From Methylococcaceae bacterium (GTDB taxonomy: Bacteria > Pseudomonadota > Gammaproteobacteria > Methylococcales > Methylococcaceae), in NCBI GenBank assembly GCA_902812445.1, contig CADDZF010000001.1:22838-86837 (forward strand): 64,000 bases of DNA. The letters run 5' to 3'. Made by a program: the position numbers and the translations under genes. The notes below the pieces were generated by a model. It ran no database searches. It saw only the letters and a list, made by a program, of their open reading frames with translations, and had not been told where the DNA came from. Position 1 is the first letter of the stretch, and the number at the start of each line of letters is the position of its first letter. Below, piece by piece: positions 1-10,560 of the stretch.

Positions 1-691
1 AAAAGGTGATGTAACTCACGACCAGCACAATAATGATCTCAAAAAACTTGCCCCGGATATAGTTGCCGATCTGCACGTCGACTTCCCGCCAGACCTGCGT
101 GGGAAGGTGCCGCTCCCGCGGCAGGTACTGGCTGATCCAGTCAATGATCCTGGTCTTGTCCTTCAGGAAGAAGAACACCAACATGGGCACCAGAACCAGG
201 TACACGATGACGGTAAAGAAGCCGACCAGCGATGAGTAGGAATACGTCAGCATCGACTGGGCGTAGGCGAATAGCTCGCGTCGTATCACGGCCATCACTT
301 CGTAGATCTGCGCCTCGGTAATGAAAGTCGGATACTGCTCCGGCAGTTTCATCACCAGTTCCTGTCCGCGGTTGACCATGCTCGGAAGCTGCAGCATGAA
401 CTGTGCGGTCTGCTGATACAGCAGCGGCAGAAGAGCAACCAGAATGAACAGCACGAAGCAGAGGAAGAGGATGAAGACGATGACGACCATGCCGAGGCGG
501 GGCATTTTTCGGCGCTCGCCGAACGATACCAGGCTGTCCAGGAGATAGGCGATGACGGCGGCGGCGAACACCGGCGCCAGCCTATTTCCCAAGGTCATAA
601 TGATCACGAAACCGACGGCCAGCAGGATAGTCAGAGAGATGGCCTGGGAATTAGGCAGAATCCGCTTAATCCAGGCGCGTATCAGCTGCAT
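1..691 (-). CDS. AI-2E family transporter (PerM-like), partial; C-terminus lies beyond the left edge
   Basis: Own translation of the minus strand from ATG at 691: MQLIRAWIKRILPNSQAISLTILLAVGFVIIMTLGNRLAPVFAAAVIAYLLDSLVSFGERRKMPR..., hydrophobic, PerM-like. Confidence 0.8.
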   Translation of the reverse strand, partial: MQLIRAWIKRILPNSQAISLTILLAVGFVIIMTLGNRLAPVFAAAVIAYLLDSLVSFGERRKMPRLGMVVIVFILFLCFVLFILVALLPLLYQQTAQFMLQLPSMVNRGQELVMKLPEQYPTFITEAQIYEVMAVIRRELFAYAQSMLTYSYSSLVGFFTVIVYLVLVPMLVFFFLKDKTRIIDWISQYLPRERHLPTQVWREVDVQIGNYIRGKFFEIIIVLVVSYITF

Positions 692-810
692 CCTTTGATC
701 TCATGGTATTAGACGCTTTTATTATTAGGCGTCCCATCATACCGCAAACGGATTCTGCGGATCATGCCGCAATGCCCAGGTTGGTCTGAAGGCGTTAGGT
801 AGCGGGCGAT

Positions 811-852
811 TTCTGCACACGCTATCCACAGGTTTCCCACAGGTAATACACA
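811..852. promoter_or_regulatory. Array of four near-consensus DnaA boxes at 11-bp period upstream of nrdA
   Basis: TTCTGCACA (811-819), CTATCCACA (822-830), TTTCCCACA (833-841), TAATACACA (844-852); each has one mismatch to TTWTNCACA. Confidence 0.6.
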
Positions 853-895
853 TGATATTGGGCTTGACTATACCTATAACCACAGTGTATGGTGT
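848..895. promoter_or_regulatory. Pair of NrdR-like boxes upstream of nrdA
   Basis: ACACATGATATTGGGC (848-863) and CCACAGTGTATGGTGT (880-895); each matches about 12/16 of acaCwAtATaTwGtgt; 32 bp start to start. Confidence 0.6.
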
Positions 896-946
896 TTTCC
901 GCGTTTTTAATGGACAGCCCGTTCAACCGCAGCGAGGAGAGAAATT

Positions 947-3835
947 ATGGAGACAGAATCCGTTGTATTCAGCAAACCCGCCGCTCCTGCCGCGACCGAA
1001 AAGGCTCCCGCGGCCAGCGATCTTCACGCCGTCGCTCCCGGTGAGATCCGCGTTATCCGGCGCAACGGCAAAGTCACCGCGTTCGATGCCAACAAGATCA
1101 ATATCGCGATCACCAAGGCATTTCTCGCCGTCGAAGGCCACCACGCAGCGGCCAGCCGACGCATCCACGACACCGCGGCCGAACTGGCGCGGCAGGTTGC
1201 CAAAGCGCTCACCCGCAGGCTGCCGACCGGCGGTACGATTCACATTGAGGACATCCAGGATCAGGTCGAACTCGCCCTCATGCGCGGCGGCCATCACAAA
1301 ATCGCCCGCGCCTATGTGCTCTATCGCGAGGAACACGCCCGCCTGCGCGCCGAACAGGCCAAGCGGGAAATCCGCGATGAGACCGCCGGCATATTGCACG
1401 TTACGCTGCCCGACGGCAGCCGCAAACCGCTGGACGAAGCACGCCTGTACCGGCTGATCGAGGACGCTTGCAGCGGGCTCTCCGATACCGGCAGCGCCTG
1501 GATCATCGAAGAAAGCCGGCGCAGCCTGTTCGATGGCGTACCGGAAAAAGACGTCATGCCGACACTCGTCATGGCCGCTCGCACCCGCATCGAGCAGGAA
1601 CCCAATTATTCCTATGTCGCCGCGCGGCTGTTACTAGATGACCTGCGCCGTGAAGCGCTCAGCTTTCTAGGCAATGGCAAAGCGGAAGCGACTCAGGCCG
1701 AGATGAGCGAACGCTATGACGAATACTTTGCCGATTACATCAAGCGCGGTGCAGAACTGGAACTGCTCGCGCCCGAGCTGACCCGTTTCGACCTGGCCAG
1801 GCTCGGTGCAGCACTCCGGCCTGAACGCGACTTGCAGTTCACCTACCTCGGCCTGCAAACCCTCTACGACCGTTATTTCATCCATTATCGCGGCGTCCGC
1901 TTCGAACTGCCGCAAGCGTTTTTCATGCGCGTTGCCATGGGGCTCGCGATCAACGAAATCGACCGCGAAGCAAGAGCCATCGAATTCTATGACCTGCTGT
2001 CCCGCTTCGACTTCATGAATTCCACTCCGACTTTATTCAACGCCGGTACGTTGCGCCCACAGCTTTCCTCGTGTTACCTGACCACGGTCGCGGACGATCT
2101 CGACGGCATCTTCAGCGCGATCAAGGACGACGCCCTCCTCTCCAAATACGCCGGAGGCCTGGGCAACGACTGGACCCGCGTCCGCGCCATGGGTTCCCAT
2201 ATCAAGGGCACCAACGGCACCTCCCAGGGCGTGGTGCCTTTCCTAAAAGTGGCGAATGATACGGCGGTGGCGGTCAACCAGGGCGGAAAGCGCAAAGGCG
2301 CCCTATGCGCCTACCTGGAAAGCTGGCACCTGGACATCGAAGAATTCCTCGAACTGCGGAAAAACACCGGCGACGATCGACGCCGCACGCACGACATGAA
2401 CACGGCCAACTGGGTACCTGATCTGTTCATGAAGCGGGTCGCCGAAAATGGCCAGTGGACACTGTTCTCGCCCAGCGATGTACCCGATCTGCATGATCTC
2501 GTCGGTAAAGCCTTCGAGAAGCGCTACGTCGAATACGAAGAAAAAGTGGATCGTGGCGAAATCAAGTTGTGCAAACGTCTGCCGGCGATCCAGCTGTGGC
2601 GCAAGATGCTGTCCATGCTGTTCGAGACCGGCCATCCCTGGGTCGCCTTCAAGGACCCCTGCAATCTCCGTTATACCAACCAGCACGTGGGCGTGGTGCA
2701 TTCGTCCAATCTCTGTACGGAAATCACGCTGCATACCAGCGACAGCGAAATCGCCGTGTGCAACTTGGGCTCGGTAAACCTGGCCACTCATATCACCGAC
2801 ACAGGCGCTCTGGATGCCGAAAAGCTCGCGAAAACGATCGCTACCGCCATGCGCATGCTGGACAATGTCATCGACATCAACTACTACAGCGTATCGCAGG
2901 CGCGCCGTTCCAACCTGCGCCACCGGCCGGTGGGCCTCGGCATCATGGGCTTTCAGGATGCTCTCTACAAACTGCGCGTCCCCTACGCATCGGACGATGC
3001 CGTGGCATTCGCCGACCGCAGCATGGAGCTGGTCAGCTACCACGCCATCAAAGCTTCGACCGATCTCGCCGACGAGCGTGGCCGTTACTCGACCTATGAG
3101 GGTTCCCTGTGGAGCCAGGGCGTCCTGCCCATCGATTCGATCGCCCGGCTGGAGGAGGCCAGAGGCGGCTACCTGGAGGTCGACCGCTCAACCACGCTCG
3201 ATTGGGACGGCCTGCGCGAGCGGGTCAGGAGCGTCGGCATGCGTCATTCCAATACCCTGGCGATCGCGCCTACGGCCACTATCTCCAACATCTGCGGCGT
3301 GACTCAGTCCATCGAGCCCACCTATCAAAATCTATTCGTCAAATCGAATCTGTCCGGCGAGTTCACCGTAGTCAACCCGTTCCTGGCGCAGGATCTCAAA
3401 AAGCGCGGTTTATGGGACGCCGTGATGATCAACGACCTCAAGTACTACGATGGTAGCGTACAGCGCATCGAGCGCATTCCGGACGAACTTAGGGCGCTCT
3501 ACGCGACCGCCTTCGAGATCGACCCGCGCTGGCTGGTGGAAGCCGCTGCGCGCCGGCAGAAATGGATCGATCAGGGCCAGTCGCTCAATCTCTATATGGC
3601 GGAACCGAACGGCAATAAACTGGACGCGCTATACAGGCTGGCCTGGGTACGTGGATTGAAGACCACGTATTATCTGCGCTCCCTGGGCGCCACTCACGTC
3701 GAGAAAAGCACGCTAGCCGACGGCAAGCTGAACGCCGTCAAGACGGACCCGATCGATGATGCAATCCCGATGACGGCATCGGCGGTTGCCGCACAGTGCT
3801 CGATTAAGGATCCGGAGTGCGAGGCATGTCAATAG
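947..3835 (+). CDS. nrdA: Class Ia ribonucleoside-diphosphate reductase, alpha subunit, with N-terminal ATP-cone
   Basis: ATP-cone (IRVIRRNGKVTAFDANKINIAITKAF), NSTPTLFNAGT, SSCYL, NLCTEI, C-terminal CSIKDPECEACQ; GAGGAGAG upstream of ATG. Confidence 0.96.
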   Translation: METESVVFSKPAAPAATEKAPAASDLHAVAPGEIRVIRRNGKVTAFDANKINIAITKAFLAVEGHHAAASRRIHDTAAELARQVAKALTRRLPTGGTIHIEDIQDQVELALMRGGHHKIARAYVLYREEHARLRAEQAKREIRDETAGILHVTLPDGSRKPLDEARLYRLIEDACSGLSDTGSAWIIEESRRSLFDGVPEKDVMPTLVMAARTRIEQEPNYSYVAARLLLDDLRREALSFLGNGKAEATQAEMSERYDEYFADYIKRGAELELLAPELTRFDLARLGAALRPERDLQFTYLGLQTLYDRYFIHYRGVRFELPQAFFMRVAMGLAINEIDREARAIEFYDLLSRFDFMNSTPTLFNAGTLRPQLSSCYLTTVADDLDGIFSAIKDDALLSKYAGGLGNDWTRVRAMGSHIKGTNGTSQGVVPFLKVANDTAVAVNQGGKRKGALCAYLESWHLDIEEFLELRKNTGDDRRRTHDMNTANWVPDLFMKRVAENGQWTLFSPSDVPDLHDLVGKAFEKRYVEYEEKVDRGEIKLCKRLPAIQLWRKMLSMLFETGHPWVAFKDPCNLRYTNQHVGVVHSSNLCTEITLHTSDSEIAVCNLGSVNLATHITDTGALDAEKLAKTIATAMRMLDNVIDINYYSVSQARRSNLRHRPVGLGIMGFQDALYKLRVPYASDDAVAFADRSMELVSYHAIKASTDLADERGRYSTYEGSLWSQGVLPIDSIARLEEARGGYLEVDRSTTLDWDGLRERVRSVGMRHSNTLAIAPTATISNICGVTQSIEPTYQNLFVKSNLSGEFTVVNPFLAQDLKKRGLWDAVMINDLKYYDGSVQRIERIPDELRALYATAFEIDPRWLVEAAARRQKWIDQGQSLNLYMAEPNGNKLDALYRLAWVRGLKTTYYLRSLGATHVEKSTLADGKLNAVKTDPIDDAIPMTASAVAAQCSIKDPECEACQ

Positions 3836-3911
3836 CCGGCAAGGCGATAGGGGAAGCGCACCGCATTCCGCCAGCACCCCGGCCGGGTAATCGCAGAACG
3901 CCGCCTGGTAG

Positions 3912-4901
3912 ATGAAAATGCCCGATATTACGCGCGCGGGGTTGGAAAATCAGCGCAGCGAGGCGCTCCCGGTGGCAGTGTTCGCGCACAACGAGGAAAA
4001 AAACATCATCGCCTGCCTGGACAGCCTGCCGCGCTCGGCGTCCAATCGCCGGATCGAGGCGCACGTGCTGGTGAACGGCTGTACCGATCATACGCTGGGA
4101 ATCGTGTCAGATTACGCGAGGGAGCATGCGTGGGTCGTGGTTCACGCCGTCGAACTGGGCGACAAGGCCAATGCATGGAACGTCTATGTCCACGAGCTCG
4201 CGCCACGGGCGGACGCTCACTTCTTCATTGACGGCGATGTCGAGGCTTGTCCGAAGGCCTTGCTGAATCTGCAAGCGGCGCTCGATCGAGAGATACAGGC
4301 CTTCGCGGCGGCGGCCGTGCCTGCAAGCGGGCGCGGGCGCACGGCATCGATCCGAAGCATGTTGTCGACGCGAGAGCTGGCCGGCAATCTTTACGCCTTG
4401 CGCGGAAGTTTCCTGCAGCGCCTGAAGGCGGCTCAGATTCGCATGCCGCGAGGACTCATCGGCGAGGATTCGCTGGTGGGCGCCCTGGTCAAAACCGATC
4501 TCGAGCCGAGCACGTGGGACGATCACCGCGTGGTCACGGACGGTCAAGCCTGTTTCCGCTTTCGCTCACTGTCGCCCTTTTCACTGGCCGATTGGCGCCT
4601 CTATTGGCGACGCAAGATCCGTTACAGTCTGAGGCGCTTCCAGTTTCTGCTGCTGCGGGACCACTTCCGGAATGTCGGCTTCAGCGCCATGCCGGCGCGT
4701 ATCGAGAGTCTTTATGTTACCGCAGCGGACAGCCCGCGGCTGCGCTTGACCTGGCGTGGTTTGAATTCGCTGTTTGATTGGCTAGCACTGCGCCGCATCC
4801 AGATGGAGATAGGGCGAACGGGATTCGAAGATACAACGAAAAAACCGGTCGACGCTGCGCATACGCGGCACGGCACAAAGGAAACCAAGTCGAACCATTG
4901 A
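3912..4901 (+). CDS. Family 2-like glycosyltransferase (GT-A fold)
   Basis: PVAVFAHNEEKNIIACLDSL...VLVNGCTDHT...HFFIDGDVE, typical GT2 N-terminal and DxD-like motifs. Confidence 0.75.
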   Translation: MKMPDITRAGLENQRSEALPVAVFAHNEEKNIIACLDSLPRSASNRRIEAHVLVNGCTDHTLGIVSDYAREHAWVVVHAVELGDKANAWNVYVHELAPRADAHFFIDGDVEACPKALLNLQAALDREIQAFAAAAVPASGRGRTASIRSMLSTRELAGNLYALRGSFLQRLKAAQIRMPRGLIGEDSLVGALVKTDLEPSTWDDHRVVTDGQACFRFRSLSPFSLADWRLYWRRKIRYSLRRFQFLLLRDHFRNVGFSAMPARIESLYVTAADSPRLRLTWRGLNSLFDWLALRRIQMEIGRTGFEDTTKKPVDAAHTRHGTKETKSNH

Positions 4902-4937
4902 TCGGAACGTTGACGAAATGTTGAACTTAAAGGAGGC

Positions 4938-6125
4938 ATGACGATGTTGAACTGGGACGATGCTCTGGTCGGTCTGGGCCCGAGAGCCGCCGACAAGTCC
5001 ACCAAAGCCGCTACACGGGAAGCCGAATTCTCCCAAACCAAGAGCGAGAACGCGCGATCCGACATCAGTACCGGCGCGACAGGACTCGAAGCTATCGAAA
5101 TGGGCGCGCGTCGCATCCAGGTGGATGACAAGCGCATCATCAACTGCCGCGCCGACCTGAATCAACTGGTGCCGTTCAAGTATCAATGGGCCTGGCAGAA
5201 GTATCTCGATGCCTGCGCCAATCACTGGATGCCGCAGGAAATCAATATGAACGCGGACATCGCCCTGTGGAAGAGCCAGAACGGCTTGACCGAGGACGAA
5301 CGCACCGTCATCAAACGTAACCTGGGTTTTTTCACCACGGCGGACTCGCTGGTGGCCAATAATCTGGTCCTGGCCGTCTACCGTCACATCACCAACCCGG
5401 AATGCCGTCAATATCTCTTGCGTCAGGCGTTCGAGGAAGCGCTGCACACCCACGCTTATCAATACGTCGTGGAATCCCTGGCGATGGATGAGGGCGAAGT
5501 TTTCAATATGTATCGCGAGGTGCCGGCGGTGGCGCGCAAGGCGGAATGGGCGCTGCCCTTCACGCAGCACTTGGGCGATCCCCACTTCCGCACGGGCACA
5601 CCGCAAAACGACCAGAAGCTGCTACGCGAGCTGATTGCGTTTTACGTTGTTTTCGAAGGCATTTTCTTCTACGTCGGCTTCACTCAAGTGCTGTCGATGG
5701 GCCGCCGCAACAAGATGACCGGCACCGCCGAGCAGTTTCAGTACATCCTGCGGGACGAGTCCATGCACATGAATTTCGGTATCGACGTGATCAATCAGAT
5801 CAAGATCGAGAATCCCGATTTGTGGACAGACGACTTCAAGCGCGAAATCATCGCCATGATTCGTGAAGCGGTGGACATCGAAATCCAGTACGCTTGCGAT
5901 ACGATGCCGCGCGGCATTCTCGGTCTTAATGCCGGCATGTTCCGCGAATACCTGCAGTTCATCGCCAACCGCAGGTGCATTCAGATTGGCTTGCCGGAGC
6001 AATATCCAAGCGTTGGCAATCCCTTTCCCTGGATGAGCGAGATACTGGATCTCAAGAAAGAAAAGAACTTTTTCGAAACCCGCGTCACGGAATATCAGAC
6101 GGGCGGGACCTTGAATTGGGATTAG
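4938..6125 (+). CDS. nrdB: Class Ia ribonucleoside-diphosphate reductase, beta subunit
   Basis: [16 protein letters not shown] (metal ligands and radical Tyr context), [27 protein letters not shown] before ATG. Confidence 0.95.
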   Translation: MTMLNWDDALVGLGPRAADKSTKAATREAEFSQTKSENARSDISTGATGLEAIEMGARRIQVDDKRIINCRADLNQLVPFKYQWAWQKYLDACANHWMPQEINMNADIALWKSQNGLTEDERTVIKRNLGFFTTADSLVANNLVLAVYRHITNPECRQYLLRQAFEEALHTHAYQYVVESLAMDEGEVFNMYREVPAVARKAEWALPFTQHLGDPHFRTGTPQNDQKLLRELIAFYVVFEGIFFYVGFTQVLSMGRRNKMTGTAEQFQYILRDESMHMNFGIDVINQIKIENPDLWTDDFKREIIAMIREAVDIEIQYACDTMPRGILGLNAGMFREYLQFIANRRCIQIGLPEQYPSVGNPFPWMSEILDLKKEKNFFETRVTEYQTGGTLNWD

Positions 6126-6243
6126 TGCGCACGAACTTCTGTCTTCTGGCGGCGCTCGAGATTGTCAGCCGAGGAGCGCGCATGGCAGCGAAGAGGATAG
6201 GAACAAATCCGGTCTGAACATCACTGCGCGAGCGAGACAGACA

Positions 6244-7527
6244 TCATGACTGCCTCGTTCTCGGCTGACCCGTTCTCGCAGCGGCCGATGGCCTGCGACG
6301 GCTTGGCGCAGAGGCATGCTCCGGCAGATTCTTTCTGCTTCCGCCGCCATAATTGAGCCGATGCGCCAGCGGCGCCGACTGCAGCGAGAAACCCGGCTCG
6401 AAGCCGGCTACCGTGATTCTAGGGATCTCCCGCTTGAGCAGGCGCTCAATGGCCGTCAGCTGCTTCATTTCCTCCTGACTGACCAGCGATAACGCCTCGC
6501 CGCTCGCGCCTGCACGTCCGGTCCTGCCAATGCGGTGCACATAGTCTTCCGGCACGTGCGGTAATTCGAAATTGACCACGTGGGGCAACTGATCGATATC
6601 CAGCCCACGGGCCGCGATGTCGGTGGCTACCAGCACGGCCACTTTACCGGCCTTGAAATCCGCCAACGCCTTGATCCGGGCACCTTGGCTTTTGTTCCCA
6701 TGTAAGGCAGCCGCCTTAATCCCGTCGCTCTCCAGTTGTTTTTCCAGGCGGTCGGCGCCATGCTTGGTGCGCACGAATACCAGCACCCGTCGCCAATTAC
6801 CGGCTCGTACCAAGTGCGACAACAAGTCTCGCTTGAGCGCCTGCGCCATTGGATAGATCGTCTGCGCCACGTTGTCCGCCGCAGCATTGCGCCGAGCGAC
6901 TTCGATTTCTAGTGGCGCTTTCAGCAACGTCCCGGCGAGGGCTCTGATGTCATCAGAGAAGGTGGCAGAAAATAACAGGTTCTGGCGCTTCTGCGGCAGC
7001 AGCGCAATGATCTTGCGGATATCGTGGATGAATCCCATGTCGAGCATGCGATCAGCCTCATCCAGGACAAGGATTTCCACCCACGAGAGATCCAGAGTCT
7101 TCTGGCGGACGTGATCGAGTAGACGGCCCGGAGTGGCTACTATGATGTCCGGCCCTCTGCGTAATCTTTGGATTTGCGAGTTCATGTTGACGCCGCCGAA
7201 AATGGCATCCGCTCGCAGGGGCAGATGCCTGCCATAGGTCTCGACACTCTGGCGGACCTGGGCAGCGAGTTCGCGGGTCGGCGTCACGATGAGTGCGCGC
7301 ACGCGACGCTGCTGTCTCGGAGCGGCCGGACGCTCATTCAGACGTTGCAGCAGAGGCAAGGTAAAACCGGCCGTTTTACCGGTTCCAGTCTGAGCGCCGG
7401 CAAGGACATCGTGGCCTTTTAAGATGAGCGGAATGGCTTTTTTCTGGACCGGGGTAGGCGATTGATAGCCCTGGTCGGATACGGCACGAAGGAGTTCGGC
7501 AGAAAGGCCGAGAATGGCAAAAGTCAT
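6244..7527 (-). CDS. rhlE: DEAD-box RNA helicase, RhlE family
   Basis: [51 protein letters not shown]. Confidence 0.92.
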   Translation of the reverse strand: MTFAILGLSAELLRAVSDQGYQSPTPVQKKAIPLILKGHDVLAGAQTGTGKTAGFTLPLLQRLNERPAAPRQQRRVRALIVTPTRELAAQVRQSVETYGRHLPLRADAIFGGVNMNSQIQRLRRGPDIIVATPGRLLDHVRQKTLDLSWVEILVLDEADRMLDMGFIHDIRKIIALLPQKRQNLLFSATFSDDIRALAGTLLKAPLEIEVARRNAAADNVAQTIYPMAQALKRDLLSHLVRAGNWRRVLVFVRTKHGADRLEKQLESDGIKAAALHGNKSQGARIKALADFKAGKVAVLVATDIAARGLDIDQLPHVVNFELPHVPEDYVHRIGRTGRAGASGEALSLVSQEEMKQLTAIERLLKREIPRITVAGFEPGFSLQSAPLAHRLNYGGGSRKNLPEHASAPSRRRPSAAARTGQPRTRQS

Positions 7528-7776
7528 AGATTTCCTTATTAAGCAGGATAAGCAGCGCCTGCCGGAGATTACTCCGAACCGATTCAGACGAGTGGGGGCA
7601 GTTAAAGCGGCGTTGACGCCGGTGAGAGCTCGACCGCAATGGCTTGAAGGCGCCGATCGGGCGGGCTTTTCAAGATTTCCTGCGCGCAGTATAACTTACC
7701 GATCCACCTGCACGCCACTGCCTTTTCCGCGGCTGAGTGGTAGTATCCGCCGCTGATCGGCTATTGCGAACGGGCT

Positions 7777-8655
7777 CTACTCAATTACCAGCTGTTTCAA
7801 ATAACTTTTGAATTCGTTCCGCAACTCGGGATGCTTAAGTCCTTGCTCGACCGTTGCGATCAGATAACCCAATTTCGAGCCGCAGTCGTAGCGCTTGCCG
7901 TAAAACTCATAGGCCAGTACCGGCTCTTCTTGCAACAGCTGGGCGATCGCGTCGGTTAGCTGGATTTCTCCACCGGCACCCTTTGACAGGCGATCTAATT
8001 TGTCAAAAATCGTAGGAGTCAGGATATAGCGGCCTACGACAGCCAGATTCGAAGGTGCCGCTTCTGGTTTTGGCTTTTCGACGATTTCACCGATTTTGCC
8101 CAGCCGGTCCGTGATCTGAGTCGCTCTGACGATGCCGTAGCTTTCCGTTTCGGCGGGATCGATTTTTTCAACGCCCAACAATGAACACTGCCAATCTTCA
8201 AAAATCCTCACCATTTGGCTCAGACAGCCCTTCTCTCCGTCATCGATCAAATCATCGGCCAACAAAACGGCAAACGGCTCATCGCCTATTACGGCCTTTG
8301 CACAGGACACCGCATGCCCCAGTCCCAAGGCTTCGGCCTGGCGGATATAAACGCAGGTTACGTGGGGCGGTACGATGTTTTGGACGATCTTCAGGGTTTC
8401 GATCTTGCCCCGGTTAGCGAGTTCGGTCTCGACTTCGTACGCTTTATCGAAATGATCGGGAATCGCGCGTTTGCTTCTCCCGGTAATGAACACCATGACG
8501 TCAATGCCCGCTCCCACGGCTTCTTCCACGGCATATTGGATGAGCGGTTTGTCGACGATCGGCAGCATTTCCTTGGGGCTGGCCTTTGTCGCTGGCAAAA
8601 ACCGCGTGCCCAAGCCTGCAACCGGGAAGATCGCCTTCCTAATAACCTTTTTCAT
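7777..8655 (-). CDS. galU: UTP-glucose-1-phosphate uridylyltransferase
   Basis: IFPVAGLGTRFLPATKASPKEMLPIVDKPLIQYAVEEA; YDCGSKLGYLIATVE. Confidence 0.96.
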   Translation of the reverse strand: MKKVIRKAIFPVAGLGTRFLPATKASPKEMLPIVDKPLIQYAVEEAVGAGIDVMVFITGRSKRAIPDHFDKAYEVETELANRGKIETLKIVQNIVPPHVTCVYIRQAEALGLGHAVSCAKAVIGDEPFAVLLADDLIDDGEKGCLSQMVRIFEDWQCSLLGVEKIDPAETESYGIVRATQITDRLGKIGEIVEKPKPEAAPSNLAVVGRYILTPTIFDKLDRLSKGAGGEIQLTDAIAQLLQEEPVLAYEFYGKRYDCGSKLGYLIATVEQGLKHPELRNEFKSYLKQLVIE

Positions 8656-8679
8656 CGCGTGTTCCTTAAGCCTGTTGTC

Positions 8680-9297
8680 TTATTGCGAACCATGCCGTAT
8701 TTTTCCCGCCTCGCGCAAGTAATCGATTATCCTTCGCGCGCATACGTCCAAGCCGTCCTCACCCGTGAAGATTGTCATTTCGGGGTCATCAGGCTCTTCG
8801 TAAGGCGAAGATATTCCGGTAAAATCGGCAATCTCTCCCAATCTTGCCCGTTTGTAGAGGCCTTTGGTATCCCTCTTCTCACAGATTTCTATCGGCGTGT
8901 TACAGTATATTTCGATAAAATCGCCTTGATCAACCAAAGACCTGACCAGCCTGCGGTCTTGGCGAAAAGGTGAAATAAAAGCAGTCAAGGCAATGACACC
9001 CGCATCGATGAAAAGCTTACTCATTTCACCGATGCGCCGGATATTCTCACTTCGGTCTTCCAAGCTAAAGCCGAGATCAGAGCAGAGGCCGTGTCTCACA
9101 TTATCGCCATCAAACACATACGTTTTGCAGCCATACTCATGCAAAATTTCTTCTACGCGGTGCGCCAGAGTGGACTTGCCTGCTCCAGACAAGCCGGTAA
9201 ACCATAGAATGAAACTTTTGTGTCCATTCTGCTGCTCACGCCGTCCACGTGTAATTAATGACTGATGCCAAACGATATCGTTTCTCATGTACAACAA
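8680..9297 (-). CDS. cysC: Adenylylsulfate kinase
   Basis: LWFTGLSGAGKSTLAHRVEEIL, FDGDNVRHGL, FISPFRQDR. Confidence 0.93.
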   Translation of the reverse strand: MLYMRNDIVWHQSLITRGRREQQNGHKSFILWFTGLSGAGKSTLAHRVEEILHEYGCKTYVFDGDNVRHGLCSDLGFSLEDRSENIRRIGEMSKLFIDAGVIALTAFISPFRQDRRLVRSLVDQGDFIEIYCNTPIEICEKRDTKGLYKRARLGEIADFTGISSPYEEPDDPEMTIFTGEDGLDVCARRIIDYLREAGKIRHGSQ

Positions 9298-9359
9298 GAT
9301 GCCTCAGACGAATTGCACTCGGTCGAGCGCGACGGCGTACGACTATAATGGATGGGCTC

Positions 9360-9388
9360 AAAAAAAAACAGGCTCTTTCAGAGCCTGT
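9360..9388 (-). terminator. Rho-independent terminator for the ComEA-like gene
   Basis: 9-bp perfect stem ACAGGCTCT/AGAGCCTGT with TTC loop; followed on the minus strand by a run of T. Confidence 0.85.
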
Positions 9389-9408
9389 CGTTAGGTCAAT
9401 AGCCGTAT

Positions 9409-9672
9409 CTATTTCACGGCGATCTTGTCACGGTTTTTCTCAACTGTGGCTTTACCAATTCCTTTGACTCGATTCAAATCTTCAATGGATTTAAATTTTC
9501 CATTCGTTTCACGATCTTTTACGATGGTTTCCGCCTTGGCTTTACCGACGCCTGTCATCGCCTCGGCTATTTGTTCCACCGTAGCGGTATTGATATCCAG
9601 CGGCTCCGCCCATGCAACGTTTGCGAATAACGCCAGTAGGCATATCGAAAGAAATCGTTTCAAGCGCTTCAT
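9409..9672 (-). CDS. ComEA-family helix-hairpin-helix protein, secreted
   Basis: Signal peptide plus DINTATVEQIAEAMTGVGKAKAETIV...IEDLNRVKGIGKATVEKNRDKI. Confidence 0.9.
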   Translation of the reverse strand: MKRLKRFLSICLLALFANVAWAEPLDINTATVEQIAEAMTGVGKAKAETIVKDRETNGKFKSIEDLNRVKGIGKATVEKNRDKIAVK

Positions 9673-9819
9673 AATTGCCTCTACTTCAAGTGGATAAGCA
9701 ACTTAAAGCCTAGACCAAGAGCCCACAACGTCAACTTACGCTCTGCTGCAATAATCGGTATCGGTGGAGCGCCGCCCAACAGCTTCACAGCGGCGTCGCA
9801 ACGCCAAATCAGCAGCCCG

Positions 9820-10263
9820 TTAGTAGTAGCCCGAAGTATTGTGCTCTACCCATCGCTCGCGGGCTTCCAACGTTTCTTTCTTCCAGAACGGCGCTCTGCT
9901 TTTCAGTTCCTCGATGATGTAACGGCACGCATCGAATGCCGCGCCGCGATGGCTCGACCAAACCGCGACCAGCACGATCGGCTCGTTCGGCAATATATTG
10001 CCCACCCGGTGAATTACCAGCGCGTCGATAAATCCCCATTCGGCATATGCTGCCGACACGATCTTCTCGAGCTGCTTCTCGGTCATGCCGGGATAGTGCT
10101 CCAGCATCATGTTGTGGACCGTGTCGCCTTCGTTGAGGTCGCGCATGGTACCGACGAAGCAGGCGGTCGCCCCGTAGCTCGCCTGTTCAGAGAGCGCGGC
10201 ACGCTGATGGCCCTGCAGCTCATCCCAGGGATTGAAGTTTGATCCGCGCAGCTCAATACGCAA
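9820..10263 (-). CDS. moaE: Molybdopterin synthase catalytic subunit
   Basis: [19 protein letters not shown]...LEHYPGMTE...WKKETL. Confidence 0.93.
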   Translation of the reverse strand: MRIELRGSNFNPWDELQGHQRAALSEQASYGATACFVGTMRDLNEGDTVHNMMLEHYPGMTEKQLEKIVSAAYAEWGFIDALVIHRVGNILPNEPIVLVAVWSSHRGAAFDACRYIIEELKSRAPFWKKETLEARERWVEHNTSGYY

Positions 10264-10266
10264 AGT

Positions 10267-10500
10267 TCAACCGCCAGTCACGGGTGGAAAAAAAGCGACT
10301 TCATCGCCGTCGTTCACGGGCGTATCCGCGCCTGCATATTCCATGTTGACCGCAGCCAGAATCGTGGCCGGCAACGGCTGACCTTCTCTCACCGCCTTCC
10401 ACACATCGGCTACGGTATGGATGCCTTCGCTTGTCAAGCAGTCATCGATGCGCCCCATCTGTTCTCTCAAGCTGGCGAAATATTTCACGTGTATCGACAT
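10267..10500 (-). CDS. moaD: Molybdopterin synthase sulfur carrier subunit
   Basis: Ubiquitin-like small protein ending in [13 protein letters not shown]; adjacent to moaE. Confidence 0.92.
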   Translation of the reverse strand: MSIHVKYFASLREQMGRIDDCLTSEGIHTVADVWKAVREGQPLPATILAAVNMEYAGADTPVNDGDEVAFFPPVTGG

Positions 10501-10560
10501 CGGGTCCGATATGGATTAGAAGGTATACGGTGGCTAGTTGATAACATAGTTTTGAGGGCG

